DNA from: Pegoplata infirma
Taxonomy: Eukaryota; Arthropoda; Insecta; Diptera; Anthomyiidae
NCBI GenBank assembly: GCA_963921195.1
Contig: OY992536.1
Span: 332,275,038 to 332,339,037 of the forward strand
Direction of reading: 5' to 3'
DNA: 64,000 bases
The notes under the pieces are model-generated. The model saw only the letters and a program-made list of their open reading frames with translations, was not told the DNA's origin and searched no databases. Position 1 is the first letter of the stretch. Each line of letters opens with the position of its first letter. Below, one piece after another: positions 1 through 10,484 of the stretch. Both the position numbers and the translations under genes were made by a program.

Positions 1-990
1 ATCTCGCTAACGGATGAGAATTTCAACTTCTGTGAACTTCACCTACTAATTCCATATGACAACTCAATTTTTTAAAAAAAGCCACTTGAACCCCATGTGA
101 TTTGAGTCCCCCATATAATGTTATAAGATAACATGTTTAAGCATGAATTTTTTTTTACTCGGGATATGTCGTCGTATAACTTTTTTTGGGCAGGATGATT
201 TGACCAAATCCCGGATGAAATTGTATGCATTTTTATATTTTTTAATCTAAAATAATACAATTAGATATTATTTGATACGACCATTATACGGATTAAATTA
301 GATCTATTAGTTAAATATTTTTACTAGGGTATGTAAATATATCAGCGACATTCACACTAACATAAATAACTAAATGGTAGAACATATAAATAAATAAAAA
401 TAAAAACAATAATGAAAAAATCAGCAACCTTAACTAAAAATAAACCATGCACAAAGTGTTAAGGTGTAAAGAGCAACAATTGGTTGGATGGACGATTTGC
501 TTTAAGCGAAATTTGTAAAATTACGTGCAAGATCAGCAATTTATTGATGCTTCATCAAAATATTAAATGAAAAACGTATGAAAGTTATAATCGGTCATGA
601 TAGGCCATGTGGTACCCTACATAAAGCTATACTTCTGTACTAATATTATTAAGAGGTTATGCTCATCCGATTTCAAAAATCTGTTCATGTTTTATTAATT
701 AAAACGTTTTCACTAATATTTGGGATTCTCCTTTAGGGTGAGTGAAGTTGCATTGAACACCCCCATTTCAAAGCCCACTTTTAGTCAATAGTCGTCAAAT
801 GTAAAAATATACGAAACTAATTATCCGATTTCAAAACATTCTGAAAGAAGTACTTTTTTGGCTATTCCGATTTATATTGGGCAGTAGTGTACTTTTTATG
901 GTTCGGTGTCATTTTATACACTAAAGTAGATTTTTGCAATTCATTTCCTACTGCGTTGATCCAATTTTTTAACTCAAATTGCCTTAAATT
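1..990. other. AT-rich non-coding DNA with fragments of the CCCGAGTAAAAA repeat family
   Basis: No gene is visible. TTTTTTTTACTCGGG at about 149-163 matches the terminus of the CCCGAGTAAAAA elements found whole at 49781-50540 and 61443-63904, so the window probably opens inside or beside a decayed copy. TTTTTACTAGGG near 317-328 may be a second, mutated end. The remainder is AT-rich without motifs I recognise. Confidence 0.5.
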
Positions 991-1062
991 GCGACTAACT
1001 GCTTGCTGGCAAAACAGTAAACTGATGCGACTAACTACTTGCTGGCAAAACACTAAACTGAT
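991..1062. repeat. 36-bp tandem duplication (two units)
   Basis: Units 991-1026 and 1027-1062 both begin GCGACTAACT and end AAACTGAT, with two mismatches between them. The short open frames on both strands here simply translate the duplication (a repeated CQQ..SR-type peptide on the minus strand), and I do not consider them coding. Confidence 0.85.
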
Positions 1063-1676
1063 GAATAAACCTGACAATGTTTGCAAAAATCAATTTTCAT
1101 TAAGTTGTGATTATCTAATGATTGTTATAATCATATTATGTTCAAATTTTTGGTGTGTCGAGAATATAATTAACTATAATATTGTTACAACAACCATATT
1201 GTAGTTTTGGATGTAGCAATCATTTTATCATGATTGAAGTGACTATTAAATGTCTAAAACAACCATATAAATGTTTCAATACAATTTTAAAAACAATAAC
1301 TTGATTGCTGCAATCATAACTGGGTTTAGAGATAATTGTATAGTTACCGTGATCATGTCGCAACCATATTTTTCTCTGCGTGTATTACTGTCAATCTTTC
1401 TTAGCATAAACAGGTTTTATTTAAATACAAAAAAAAATCGAGATATTTTTAAAAAATAACATCTGATTTATATTAAAGTTATGAAAAGGGTTCATTAAAC
1501 ACAAAACACATTTGCTTTGAAGATATTCATTGTATTAATACTAATAATAAAAAATGAATTCATGAAATTTTTTACAGCTTTTAACGTCAACGATAAATAT
1601 TTCATTTATTCAATCAAACCCGACAAGGGTTCCTTTTTAACTTAATTTTTCATTCATAACTCTAATGTAAGTTTCA

Positions 1677-2093
1677 TTGAGTAATTTTTTAATTGACGCA
1701 ATTAAAAATTTACTTAAAAATTTTAAAAACAATTTAAGTAAATAATATAATAAAAATTTAATATTTTTTTTAAAATTTTTTTTTCAGCTCTCATAGTTTT
1801 GTGAATTCTCGTTTAGTTTATATGTAGTTTTTTGTGTATGTATATGAAAGTTTGTAATGTTCCTATGTTTTTGAGACATAAATATGTTTGGTAAAGTTTG
1901 AATAAACAAGTTTTTTTCTTTTTTTTCTTTGTAAAAAAATGTAAAACTTTTTTAAACTTAAAAAAAAATAATTAGATAAATTTTGAGTACATTTTTAATT
2001 GTGTCAATTAAAAATTTACTTAATACTATTAAATCGTTTACTGGTGCAAAATTGAGTAATTTTTTACTCAATAGTATTAAAAATTTACTCAAA
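1677..2093. mobile_element. Degraded TIR element ending TTGAGTAA / TTACTCAA (possible)
   Basis: TTGAGTAATTTTTTAAT near 1677 is roughly complementary to ATTAAAAATTTACTCAA at about 2077-2093, and the interior repeats CAATTAAAAATTTACTTAA twice. This fits a decayed MITE, but in DNA this AT-rich a chance match is possible. No target duplication could be seen. Confidence 0.3.
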
Positions 2094-2227
2094 TGAAAAT
2101 ACGTATCTTAAATAATACGAAATTTCTCCGCTTGTCAAAAAATCTTTTAAAAAATCATTTGCGTATTTACACCATCACATCTTAAATATTATCAAAATAA
2201 ATACAACCCTAATCTTATGAAAAGCGT

Positions 2228-2275
2228 ATACGTTTTCTCATTTTTAGAGAAATTTCTAAAAATGAGAATACGTAT
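2228..2275. repeat. 48-bp inverted repeat (hairpin)
   Basis: Arms of 21 bp (ATACGTTTTCTCATTTTTAGA and its complement) with one mismatch surround a 6-base loop. The adjoining CCGCTTGTCA also occurs near 2128, so this probably belongs to a small decayed repeat. It is not placed like a transcription terminator of any gene. Confidence 0.7.
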
Positions 2276-2379
2276 CCGCTTGTCATTTTTCAATCCGTAC
2301 TATTTTATAGGTTTTACACAAAATTTTGACAGATATCATTACAAATATTATGGTAAATAAATATAACAAAAAACAAAAA

Positions 2380-2709
2380 AAAAAAATAAAAATTCGGCTC
2401 CAGCGAGCATCAAACTCGCCACCTTCCGATTTGAAATTACACTTCTTAACCACCACGCTACGGAAGCTTATACTTTTATGTGGCGTTTTAGTTATTTAAC
2501 ATGTGTGTATGTATGTTGGTTGACAATTTTATTTACACATTTGTGTGTAAAATATTTGAATTAACGGATAATATTTATAATTTGCTGTGTTTAATTGGTT
2601 TAAAAGTATTTTAAGGATTTTGTGCTTATATTAACACAAAATGCGTGCTATTCAACAAAAATTTACCCAATTTATAATAGTAAGTTTACATGCGTTTTTT
2701 AGAGTGTAT
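2380..2709 (-). mobile_element. M1 MITE, left-truncated copy
   Basis: The right end TTTTTTAGAGTGTA (to 2709) and the interior match the complete M1 copy at 3539-3941. The interior includes the tRNA-like block, the TTTAACATGTGTGTATGTAT segment and the ACCCAATTTATAATAGTAAG subterminal motif. The left TIR is missing. It is followed immediately by a terminal piece of repeat R1 in reverse orientation (2714-2750). Confidence 0.75.
2394..2467 (-). other. tRNA-like block inside M1
   Basis: Read on the minus strand it starts GCTTCCGTAGCGTGGTGGTT, an excellent pol III A-box context (TRGYNNARNNG), and further on has GAGTTTGATGCTCG, close to the B box (GGTTCRANYCC). The overall length of 74 nt suits a tRNA. 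However, the acceptor arms do not pair (3' end GGAGCCG against 5' GCTTCCG), and the D and anticodon stems are poor. It is best read as a decayed tRNA-derived promoter captured by the MITE, not as a functional tRNA. Related blocks lie at 3640-3701, 11956-12029 and 12963-13036. Confidence 0.5.
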
Positions 2710-2713
2710 AACA

Positions 2714-2750
2714 GATTCGGCACAGCCGAATTTAACACTCTTACTTGTTT
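2714..2750 (-). repeat. R1 repeat, terminal fragment
   Basis: ATTCGGCACAGCCGAAT followed by TTAACACTCTTACTTG is the reverse complement of the first bases of R1 as seen at 10485. It sits directly against the end of M1. Confidence 0.75.
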
Positions 2751-2752
2751 TT

Positions 2753-2817
2753 AATGATTTTGCAGTTTGTTTTCTGTAGTAAAAATAAATGTACAGAAAA
2801 CAAACTGCAAAATCATT
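2753..2817. repeat. Perfect 26-bp-arm hairpin
   Basis: AATGATTTTGCAGTTTGTTT at 2753 begins an arm of 26 bases that is perfectly complementary to the bases ending at 2817, with a loop of about 13 bases. It lies where R1 should continue, so it may be the result of an inverted duplication at the R1 break. Confidence 0.8.
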
Positions 2818-3120
2818 ACCAACAAGTGTTATTTGTTTTAAAACTTTAAGAACGTTCTTAGTTCTAGAACTTAAGAACGCTCCAAAATAAGACTCCTTTA
2901 ATACCCACAGAAAAATGTGGGTCTTAAAGGTGTTTTTTGATGGCACTTTTTTCAAATTCAAAAACAATATAAATTTGATAGAAAAAAATTTTGTATCACA
3001 CATTTTTTGTCAAAAAACTCACCTTTATGGAACTAAAAATTAACGTATCAAGTATTTTGTTTGAAAATCCTTAACAGCTGTTAATTGATAAATAGATAAT
3101 TTTGCTTCAATTTTACTGTA

Positions 3121-3137
3121 ATTTGGGGGGGGGGGGA
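3121..3137. repeat. Poly(G) tract
   Basis: About 12 consecutive G residues flanked by AT-rich DNA. Comparable G or C runs occur at about 10571-10588 and 43759-43775. Such tracts are prone to sequencing and assembly length errors. Confidence 0.8.
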
Positions 3138-3538
3138 AGTAAATTCCATTGTAATTTCAGAAAAAAAAAAAAATTAAAACTCTTGTAAGAATTTTTTTTA
3201 ATATATTTCTCTCTTAACAGTTCAACTGTGATCTAATGCGAAGAAAATAAAAGGGGTTTAAAAAAAATCCGTCAAAATTTCAAAATTTACATGCATTTAA
3301 GTAAAATGACTGAAATTCCGTTCAGAAAGCCTGGCAGCACTGCAAGCAACACATTTTTAATATACAAAGGGAATAAAATAAAAAAATTATCATTCAATTT
3401 TTAATAGATTTGAATAATGAAAAATTTGGATCAATTAGTCGAATCATTACCTACCAAGGAATTAATTCTCTTCGGAATTAATTCAATTTGATTTAAGCTT
3501 TGAGAATTAAGCCTTTGAATTAATTCGTGTTAAATGCT

Positions 3539-3941
3539 ACACTCTAATCAAAATTTGTTGAAATTTACCCAATTTATAGTAGGAGTCCAGTTTCCTACTA
3601 TAAATTGGGTAATTTTACTCTGAATGTGTAAATTGAATAAGCATCGAACTCGCCACCTTCCGATTTGAAAGTACACTTCTTAACCACTACGCTACGGAAG
3701 CTTATACTTTTATCTGGCGTTTTAGTTATTTAACATGTGTGTATGTATATTGTTCGACAATTTTATTTACACATTTGTGTGTAAAATATTTGAATTAAAG
3801 GATGTTATTTTTAATTTGCTGTTTTTAATTGGTTTGAAATTATTATACGCATTTAGTGTTTATATTAACACATAATGCGTGCTATTCAATAAAAATTTAC
3901 CCAATTTATAATAGTAAGTTTACATTCGTTTTTTAGAGTGT
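3539..3941 (-). mobile_element. M1 MITE, complete copy (403 bp)
   Basis: The element starts ACACTCTAATCAAAATTTG and ends TTTTTTAGAGTGT, with flanking TA on both sides (TGCTA... and ...TAGTTA). That suggests a Tc1/mariner-type TA target duplication. Next to the left terminus is a strong internal hairpin whose arms read ATTTATAGTAGGA and TCCTACTATAAAT. The middle carries a shortened tRNA-like block (3640-3701). There is no transposase, so it is a non-autonomous element. It is the best reference for the family in this window. Confidence 0.8.
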
Positions 3942-4405
3942 AGTTAGGAATGATAATTCAAAACTTTTTAAAACAGAATTAAACTTTTTGTGAATTAATT
4001 CCCAATAGAATTAATTCGTTCGAAGCTCTGTCCGTAATACATTAGGTGTGTTTTTTTCGAGTTTGTTATAAACTTCCCATACAAAATTAAGTAGGTATAC
4101 ACTTGATAAGTAGGGATATTTATACATTCTTAAAAGTTAAATATTTAAAAAAAAGTGGTGCCAAATCTTGAAATTTTCGTTTATATCACTTACCAACCTT
4201 TTTTTATAATTTTGAAAAGTCAACAAAAAAATAAATAAATTACAAAAATTAGTTTGAACAATTTTTTTTGACAACAAAAAAAGAAATGTTAAAATTCTTT
4301 TATAAATTCTATTAATTAAATAAAGGTATCTTCAATAAAAAATAATAAATAATAAAGTGATACCAAGTACATTCAACAAAATAAAAAGAGTTTCCAAAAT
4401 TATAA

Positions 4406-5430
4406 TAGTGGTGTTTTTGTCGTCCCAAATATAAAATTTTCATACAAATTTTTGTCTATATACGCTTAGCTAAGACATCAAATTTAAAAGTGCTTAAAAA
4501 TTAAGCACTTATAAAAATGTTACCAAGTTTTGAAAATATTTATCTATTGACTTTATCTACGTATGTTTGAATTGTCAAATGTATTTATAAAAATTATCAA
4601 AAAAATTATTTTAAAATAAAAAAACAATAAAAAAAAATTTAAAAAATAATCAACAATCCAATGGCTTCCATTAAATGGAATGGTGTCCAGCAACTGTTGC
4701 CCGTACTAATTATCTTTTTCTACATTCGAATTATCTAAGGAGATGGCTTTTCTGTTTGTTCATAGAAAGTACTGAAGGCTGCAAAAGAGAAAGTCCACAA
4801 CAAATTACTGCAGCATGTTACAAAACAATAACCTTTTTAGTTTGGTTATTAAACATATTCACCTAATCCCTTGGATTTTAATAAAATGAAACATCTTAAA
4901 TATGTTAAGAAATCTGCGTTTTTTATTTTTAAATAATTTTTTACTGAAGACCACATGATTCTGAGATATGTACATATAAATTTTAAAGGACAATATTTGA
5001 ATCTGTTTATTGGATTTAAATGCAATTGAAGGAAATACCTTCATGTACTCGTGTTATATGTGTTTTATTGGACCAGACCATAGTGACTCTGGGGAATACT
5101 TTTGGTGGTTGTAGGTAAATCTTAAAAAGTCTAAAGAGACAACTTTGGTTGGTATCTCTAAGGCAAAGAATTCATTGTGCTAACACTGCCATTCATACAC
5201 TTCTATTTGTTATGGAGGTTTTTGTTGGATAATTTTCAATAATTTTTAATGTACATATTTTTTTTTCAAATGTCAATTTATTTAAAAGTAAAAATGTCAA
5301 TTTATTTAAAAGTGGTGTCAAATTTTATAAAAATCAAAAGTGATGCCAAATCAAATAAGTTAAGCGGTTATGTTGTTTTATTTGAAGCGGATTATCTAAG
5401 CGTTCATAGGTATCGACAAAAACACCACTA
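4406..5430. mobile_element. TIR element TAGTGGTGTTTTTGTCG (about 1 kb)
   Basis: TAGTGGTGTTTTTGTCG at 4406-4422 is the exact reverse complement of CGACAAAAACACCACTA at 5414-5430. TA at each edge may be the target duplication. The interior is AT-rich and holds a direct repeat of CAATTTATTTAAAAGT (about 5274-5312). The small open frames inside resemble no protein I know. Confidence 0.65.
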
Positions 5431-5844
5431 ATGTTAAGTAGTGATATCGTTTTTTTACAAGTAGTTACAGTTATATATAAAAAACTCGAAAAAAACACGC
5501 CAATTGTTTTTTTTTCGATTTGCAATCTGTAGCATGATTTTTAGTTGCATATGAACTAACATACATATATCACGACCTAGAAATTGATTCTAGTCGATCG
5601 GTAGGTCAAGTATATTTCATAGTACAAACATACATCGGCACAAACTTATTATTCTTATTCTTCGTACCACAAACTACATAGTGTAGGGTATATGAAAACA
5701 AAACAGAAACTCCAGCATAAATATGTTTATAACAAAATATCAACAAACAAAAAAAAAAAAAAAAAAAACACTGAAACAATACAAGTTACTGCCCATACCC
5801 GCCATACGAGTACAATGGCAATAATAATTGTCCAAATTCATAAA
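5431..5844. other. AT-rich spacer without genes
   Basis: It contains a run of about 20 A residues (about 5750-5769) and short AT-rich palindromes. I see no coding or structural feature in it. Confidence 0.5.
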
Positions 5845-5930
5845 CATATACATATCGCTCATTTACTTGTAAAGTGTCATAACTCAAAAAACTTGATTTT
5901 GGTGATAATGATACAGAATTTTTCGTTATA

Positions 5931-6754
5931 CAGTCAAACTCGGTTATAACGAATTCTCGGTTATAACGAACTAATTCTAAAGTCCCGACGTTAGGCATCA
6001 ATTTTCACACAAAATACTTCTTTTATAAAGAATTCTCGGTTAAAACGAACTGCTTATTATGGTCTCACCAACACAATTTCATGTATATTTACCTTTTTAT
6101 AACGAACTCCCAAAAATATTTTGTAATGTGTGGCAATCATGTTTATCAAACTAACAGAAGGTTGGAATTTTTGGTTTATATTAGTGCCCCCCATTTCCCG
6201 GTTCTTGGTATTCCCGGTAATACCGGTATTCCCGGTTCTAGAAATATTCCCGGGAATACCGGTATTCCCGGTTCTGATCCTGGTACCAACTATTTGTTCT
6301 TAATTTCAAAAAATTAAATGGAAATGATATTTTTCACATGTTTTGTATTTTTTTTGGTAAAAGCAAAAATTTAAATTGTACAAAATATACATACCGGTAG
6401 TCCCGGGAATACCGTCAGAACCGGAACCGGGAATACCGGGAATGAATTAAGAACCGGTACCATTTCCCGGTAATACCGAGAACCGGGAATACCGGTATTC
6501 CTGGTACTAAGGTACTGACCGTAGGCACTAGTTTATATTATAATTTTGATAAAATTTATTTATATTTTTATTGATTTCTTCTCAAAAAGTAGTTTATTTA
6601 CAAAAAAAACATCAAATTAAACAAAATTGGATCTCATTTTTTTTTTGGAAATAAAACTAGGTTGATAAAAAATATACCCCGCTTATAGCGAACTTCGCTT
6701 ATAACAAACTATTTTTACTGGTCCCTCGGAGTTCGTTATAACCGGGTTCGGCTG
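5931..6754. mobile_element. pogo/Tigger-like non-autonomous TIR element
   Basis: The ends read CAGTCAAACTCGGTTATAAC and GTTATAACCGGGTTCGGCTG. The TIR text (CAGTC..CTCG.TATAACG) resembles pogo/Tigger elements of the Tc1/mariner superfamily. TA flanks both ends. The empty target GTTATATCATGCTT survives at about 36268-36285, which shows that one TA was duplicated. The TATAACGAA motif recurs inside both ends (5944, 5964, 6031, 6674, 6690). No transposase ORF is present. Confidence 0.8.
6182..6530. mobile_element. hAT-type MITE with CCGGTATTCCCGG array
   Basis: It begins TAGTGCCCCCCATT and ends CCGTAGGCACTA. The perfect 8-bp target duplication GTTTATAT flanks it (6174-6181 and 6531-6538), which fits the hAT superfamily. 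Both subterminal regions are arrays of near-palindromic text such as ATTCCCGGTAATACCGG, and the middle is AT-rich. The GIPGNTGIPG-like open frame here is just the array translated. It is nested inside the pogo-like element. Confidence 0.85.
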
Positions 6755-6796
6755 TATCATGCTTTAAATTAGGTCTGTTTGTTTACTCTACACATG

Positions 6797-7027
6797 TTCT
6801 ACACGTACCAGAAAAGCATAGCTTTTTCTGTTAACAAACGTCAGTTGTTTTATGTTAAGGCATCGTAGACATAATTGTTAAGCATTTTCCCTTAACAATT
6901 ATGTTAGAGATCAATCAAAAAGTAATGTCTATAGTATTATTTAAATTAAATCGATGTAAATACATTAACAAAAAATCAAGTGACGTTTGTTAACAGAAAA
7001 ATCTATGCTTTTCTGGTTCGTGTAGAA
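6797..7027. mobile_element. 231-bp TIR element (TTCTACACG ends)
   Basis: The left arm, beginning TTCTACACGTACCAGAAAAG and ending AACAAACGTCA, is complementary over about 47 bp to the right end at 7027, with about two mismatches. A smaller hairpin (TTAAGCATTTTCCCTTAA) sits in the middle. No clear target duplication was found. It is one of the insertions inside 5845-8897. Confidence 0.75.
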
Positions 7028-7696
7028 TACGGGTTAAGGTAGCCAGATATAGAATTGACAAAAAAAGTACATTGAGAAAAAAAAAGAAGTACATTTAAGA
7101 AAAAAATAAATTTTTTTTCACACCCCGGCAGAACCAACTTTAACTGCATTTCCGGTATTTCATACAACTTTTTTTTTGATTTTAATTAAAGTTTACATGA
7201 CGATTTCAAAAAAAAATTAATAAAATAATTTTTATGTTATCAGTTTATGTGAAATTTCTTTAGTTTCCAAATAAAGTATGATTTCGACATACTTTTTATA
7301 ATACATTTGTTTGTTGGTATTTGTTTTTAACACTTTGAGGATTTCAAGGATATATTTTTTAAGGATTTAAAGGACATGAACATTTTTTTTATTCCTTCGA
7401 ATTGATGCAGTAGTAAAACTATATAACACAAAATACGTTTTTAAGAATTATAATATCAACCCGTAACTGCAAATTTCGCAGTAACATTGCAAGGACACAA
7501 GTTTTTTTTTTTTTTTTAATTTTAGTCTGGAGGATAACACGTTGATTAAAAAGTTATTTTAATAAAAAATATGTGAATCTCCTCATAAATATTTTTTTTT
7601 GCATTTATTTAAAGTAAATAAAATTATGAAATGAATTTAAAAACATTTTTTTATGAATACCGTTAATTCGGTATTGAAAATTTCCCAATATCGATA

Positions 7697-8645
7697 TGAG
7701 GCATTCCACACCAAATGTCCCGCTACAGAAAAACATATGTCCCGTAAATTTCTGAGTTGGTTGTTTGGATAGCCCTATATGGAACTTAGAAAATTGCGTT
7801 TTCGGTTTTTCAATTTTTCAAAATCTATCGAATAATTTTTTTTTCCTTGAAATATTTTCAGAACCCGTTCTGAAATTTCCCATTTTTTAAAGAAGTCAAT
7901 TTATCAAAAATCCGGCCACTTTTTTTTCTTTTTTTAAATTTTTTTTTTTAAAGTTTAGATGTTTGTCCATCCACACAAAAAAAATCAGAAATGTATTTTT
8001 CGTTTTTTTTTCTAGAAAATCGCATTTGAATTTTAAATTTCATAACAATTTTGTAATTTGCCTGTATTTTCTTGTTTTAACGTGTCGAATGAGTAATATT
8101 CATGCAATTAATATTACTCATTCGCAACATTAACACAAGAAAATACAAGCAAATTACAAAATTATTATGAAATTTAAAATTCAAATGCGATTTTCTCGAA
8201 AAAAACGAAAAATACATTTCTGATTTTTTTTTGTGTGGATGGACAAACATCTAAACTTAAAAAAAAAAAAAAAAGTGGCCGGATTTTTGATAAATTGACT
8301 TTTTTAAAAAATGGAAAATTTCAGAACGGGTTCTGAAAATTTTTCAAGGAAAAAAAAATTATTCGATAGCCCATACGAAACTATATAAGAATGTAAATTT
8401 TTAAGATTGTGGTGCATTCCATTTTAATGTGATAAATATTTAATCAAGGCAACTCGCCACAAATTTGACCATTTTTCCAATATTTGACCACGCCTCCTAA
8501 GCCCAGTTTTTGAAAAATTTAAAAACCGAAAACGCAATTTTCTAAGTTCCGTATAGGGCTATCCATACAAGCTATTCAGAAGTTTATGGTACTCGTGTTT
8601 TTTTTCGCTGGACATTTGGTGTGGAATGCCTCATGGAATGCCTCA
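7697..8645. mobile_element. Foldback FB-A (949 bp)
   Basis: Two arms of about 400 bp are inverted around a centre near 8090-8125 (CGAATGAGTAATATT / AATATTACTCATTCG). The ends are TGAGGCATTCCACACC and GGTGTGGAATGCCTCA, and the right end is repeated once more (8634-8645). TA flanks both sides. The right arm has extra sequence (about 8380-8510) absent from the left. It carries no protein-coding capacity. A second copy is at 13852-15535. Confidence 0.85.
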
Positions 8646-8649
8646 TATT

Positions 8650-8680
8650 TTCTAATACCGGTCCGGTATTTGCAGCCCTA
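8650..8680. mobile_element. Possible hAT end (TAGGGCTGCAAATACCGG)
   Basis: The text ACCGGTCCGGTATTTGCAGCCCTA ends at 8680. Reversed, it resembles the start of the CCGG-array hAT elements (TAGNG..., then ACCGG motifs). ATACCGTTAATTCGGTAT near 7659-7676 may be its other side, with FB-A inserted in between. I could not find a convincing left end or target duplication. Confidence 0.3.
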
Positions 8681-8897
8681 GCAGTAAGGTAAACGAACAG
8701 ACATATTGTATCATAAATTCGTATCAATATCTTTTAAATTCACCGTTTGATAAGAAAACAAGCCATTATAAAATTTTCTATGTACCGGCCTTTTTCAATG
8801 GAAAACCAGTTTCAAATAAAAACTTTAAACGCGTTTTCTACCAAATCAAATATTTTAAGTTATGACACTATACAAGTAAATGAGCGATATGTATATG

Positions 8898-9436
8898 GAC
8901 AAAAACACCACATACACATCTAGATGAGTAGACAGGTGACGTTTTCAACTTACAAGGAAGACCTTTTCTGTAGCCCACTCCGATGATAAGAAATTTGGAT
9001 ATGATGAACTTTTTTTTTTATTTTAAGAGGATCGATTTCAATGGACTATAATTATCCTGCAGGAAGCCTGGCGTCAAGTGTCTCCACGTCAACACTTTTG
9101 TAGACTATTTTGGGTGATATTAAGCCTTTTTTGTTGGCAAACTTACATTAGATTGTTAACATGCATCAAAACGAAACGTTAACTTCCATAAATTTCTCAA
9201 TTTAATTTAGCGTCGTTTGGAATAGTTTTGTAAAATATTACACATTTTCGATGAAATATTGTTAAAATTAGTTTATTAAATGCAATTTAGCTTGAAAGAA
9301 ACACAAAAACATTTATCTTTTTTAATAATACCAATTGACAATAAGAGAATCATTCACAACCCTGCAAAAACTAGGTAATGAGTGCTCATTCCCAATTGGA
9401 TTACCTAGTAATGAGTACTAATTACTCTCTGCGTTA
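8898..9436. other. Spacer without recognised features
   Basis: The sequence is somewhat more complex (about 8930-9200), but no open frame of useful length, repeat or RNA gene is recognisable. AGGTAATGAGTGCTCATT near 9373-9430 resembles text inside the CCCAGC MITEs. Confidence 0.4.
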
Positions 9437-9444
9437 CTCTATAC

Positions 9445-9652
9445 CAGTGGTCGGCACCCATTGCACGCTGGAGCCGAACACAATCGGCAATTAACACGTA
9501 TATAACACGATTGTCAACAAAACTCACAGCTAAGAGCATAAAAATACAACAACAAGCTGGTTGATGTCGCTTTGTTTAAGAAATGCACAAACACATGCAT
9601 GTTTATATTCATATACCAATGCATTTATACACTCTCTTTCTGCCGACCACTG
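9445..9652 (+). mobile_element. hAT MITE, CAGTGGTCGGCA ends, copy 1
   Basis: The ends are CAGTGGTCGGCA and TGCCGACCACTG (12-bp perfect TIR). The perfect 8-bp duplication CTCTATAC lies at 9437-9444 and 9653-9660. At 208 bp with no ORF of its own, it is a non-autonomous hAT. A fragment of the same terminus occurs at about 54347-54363. Confidence 0.92.
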
Positions 9653-9705
9653 CTCTATACCCCCCCAAAAAAAGGCCTCACTTTTGACTTACTATGTAAC
9701 TAGAT

Positions 9706-9912
9706 CAGTGGTCAGCAGAAAGAGGCATATGAATGTAGTAGTGGATTAATGTAAATATGCATGTGTTGGTGTATTTCTTAAAAAAAGCGACATCAACCTG
9801 ATTGTTGTTGTATTTTTTTGCTCTTTGCTGTGAGTTTTGTTGACATTCGTGTTAAATACATGTGAATATCCGAACGTGTTCGGGATCCATGTGCAAGAGC
9901 TGCCGACCACTG
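9706..9912 (-). mobile_element. hAT MITE, CAGTGGTC ends, copy 2 (opposite orientation)
   Basis: Same family as copy 1, but inserted in reverse 53 bp away. The ends are CAGTGGTCAGCA and TGCCGACCACTG. The perfect 8-bp duplication AACTAGAT is at 9698-9705 and 9913-9920. The two copies have diverged by several substitutions, so the pair most likely reflects two separate insertions rather than one inverted duplication. Confidence 0.92.
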
Positions 9913-10484
9913 AACTAGATTTGCAATATGAATTAAAAACCAGTTAAGTTTCATAAAAATATTGTAAAACCAATTTTACTGTTAACTAGTTTTCTCTCAT
10001 TTAATAAGAGCAAATAATAAATAAGCGAGCTAGGAATGTGCTATTACTTGTTAGCATTTTCATAAGCGAAAAAAGAAGGCATTGCCTCCAATAACATCGC
10101 CTTGTTAAAGTAATTAATAGGGCAAGTACTTTCATGCATCTAAAAAACGAAAATATGTGCCTATAATATGCGTATAAAAATCCAAAATATGCACTAAAAA
10201 CTTTAAAAAGATGCATCTGAAAATTATTGTTTTTACTAAAAAAAAATTGTTTGTCAACATTAACTAGGCTTTGTCAAATGCTTTAAGGCTCTCGGCAATT
10301 ATTAAACATTATTTTCTTTGAAACACTAAATATTTCTAAAGAAAAAAGATTTACAAAAAAAAAAAAATATATTAACATACAATATTTTTCTAGAACAAGT
10401 TATTTTTTCTAAAAAAAAATATTTATTTTTCATTTCTTTTGGAATTTTCCGATTTCCAAGTCAAACAATAACTCTAAGCAAAAA

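Larger units (their letters stand above)
5845..8897. mobile_element. Composite TIR element split by nested insertions
   Basis: CATATACATATCGCTCATTT begins a TIR of about 40 bp at 5845 (continuing ACTTGTAAAGTGTCATAACT) whose complement ends at 8897, with at most one or two mismatches. A related, less interrupted copy at 36196-36445 shows the original interior. Without its insertions (pogo-like 5931-6754, MITE 6797-7027, foldback 7697-8645) the element would be roughly 1 kb. No transposase is recognisable. Confidence 0.65.

Noticed and set aside
6081..6317. Collagen-like GIPGNTGIPG frame
   Set aside because: It lies over the CCGG-rich subterminal array of a hAT MITE and continues into its flanking element; repeat-derived.
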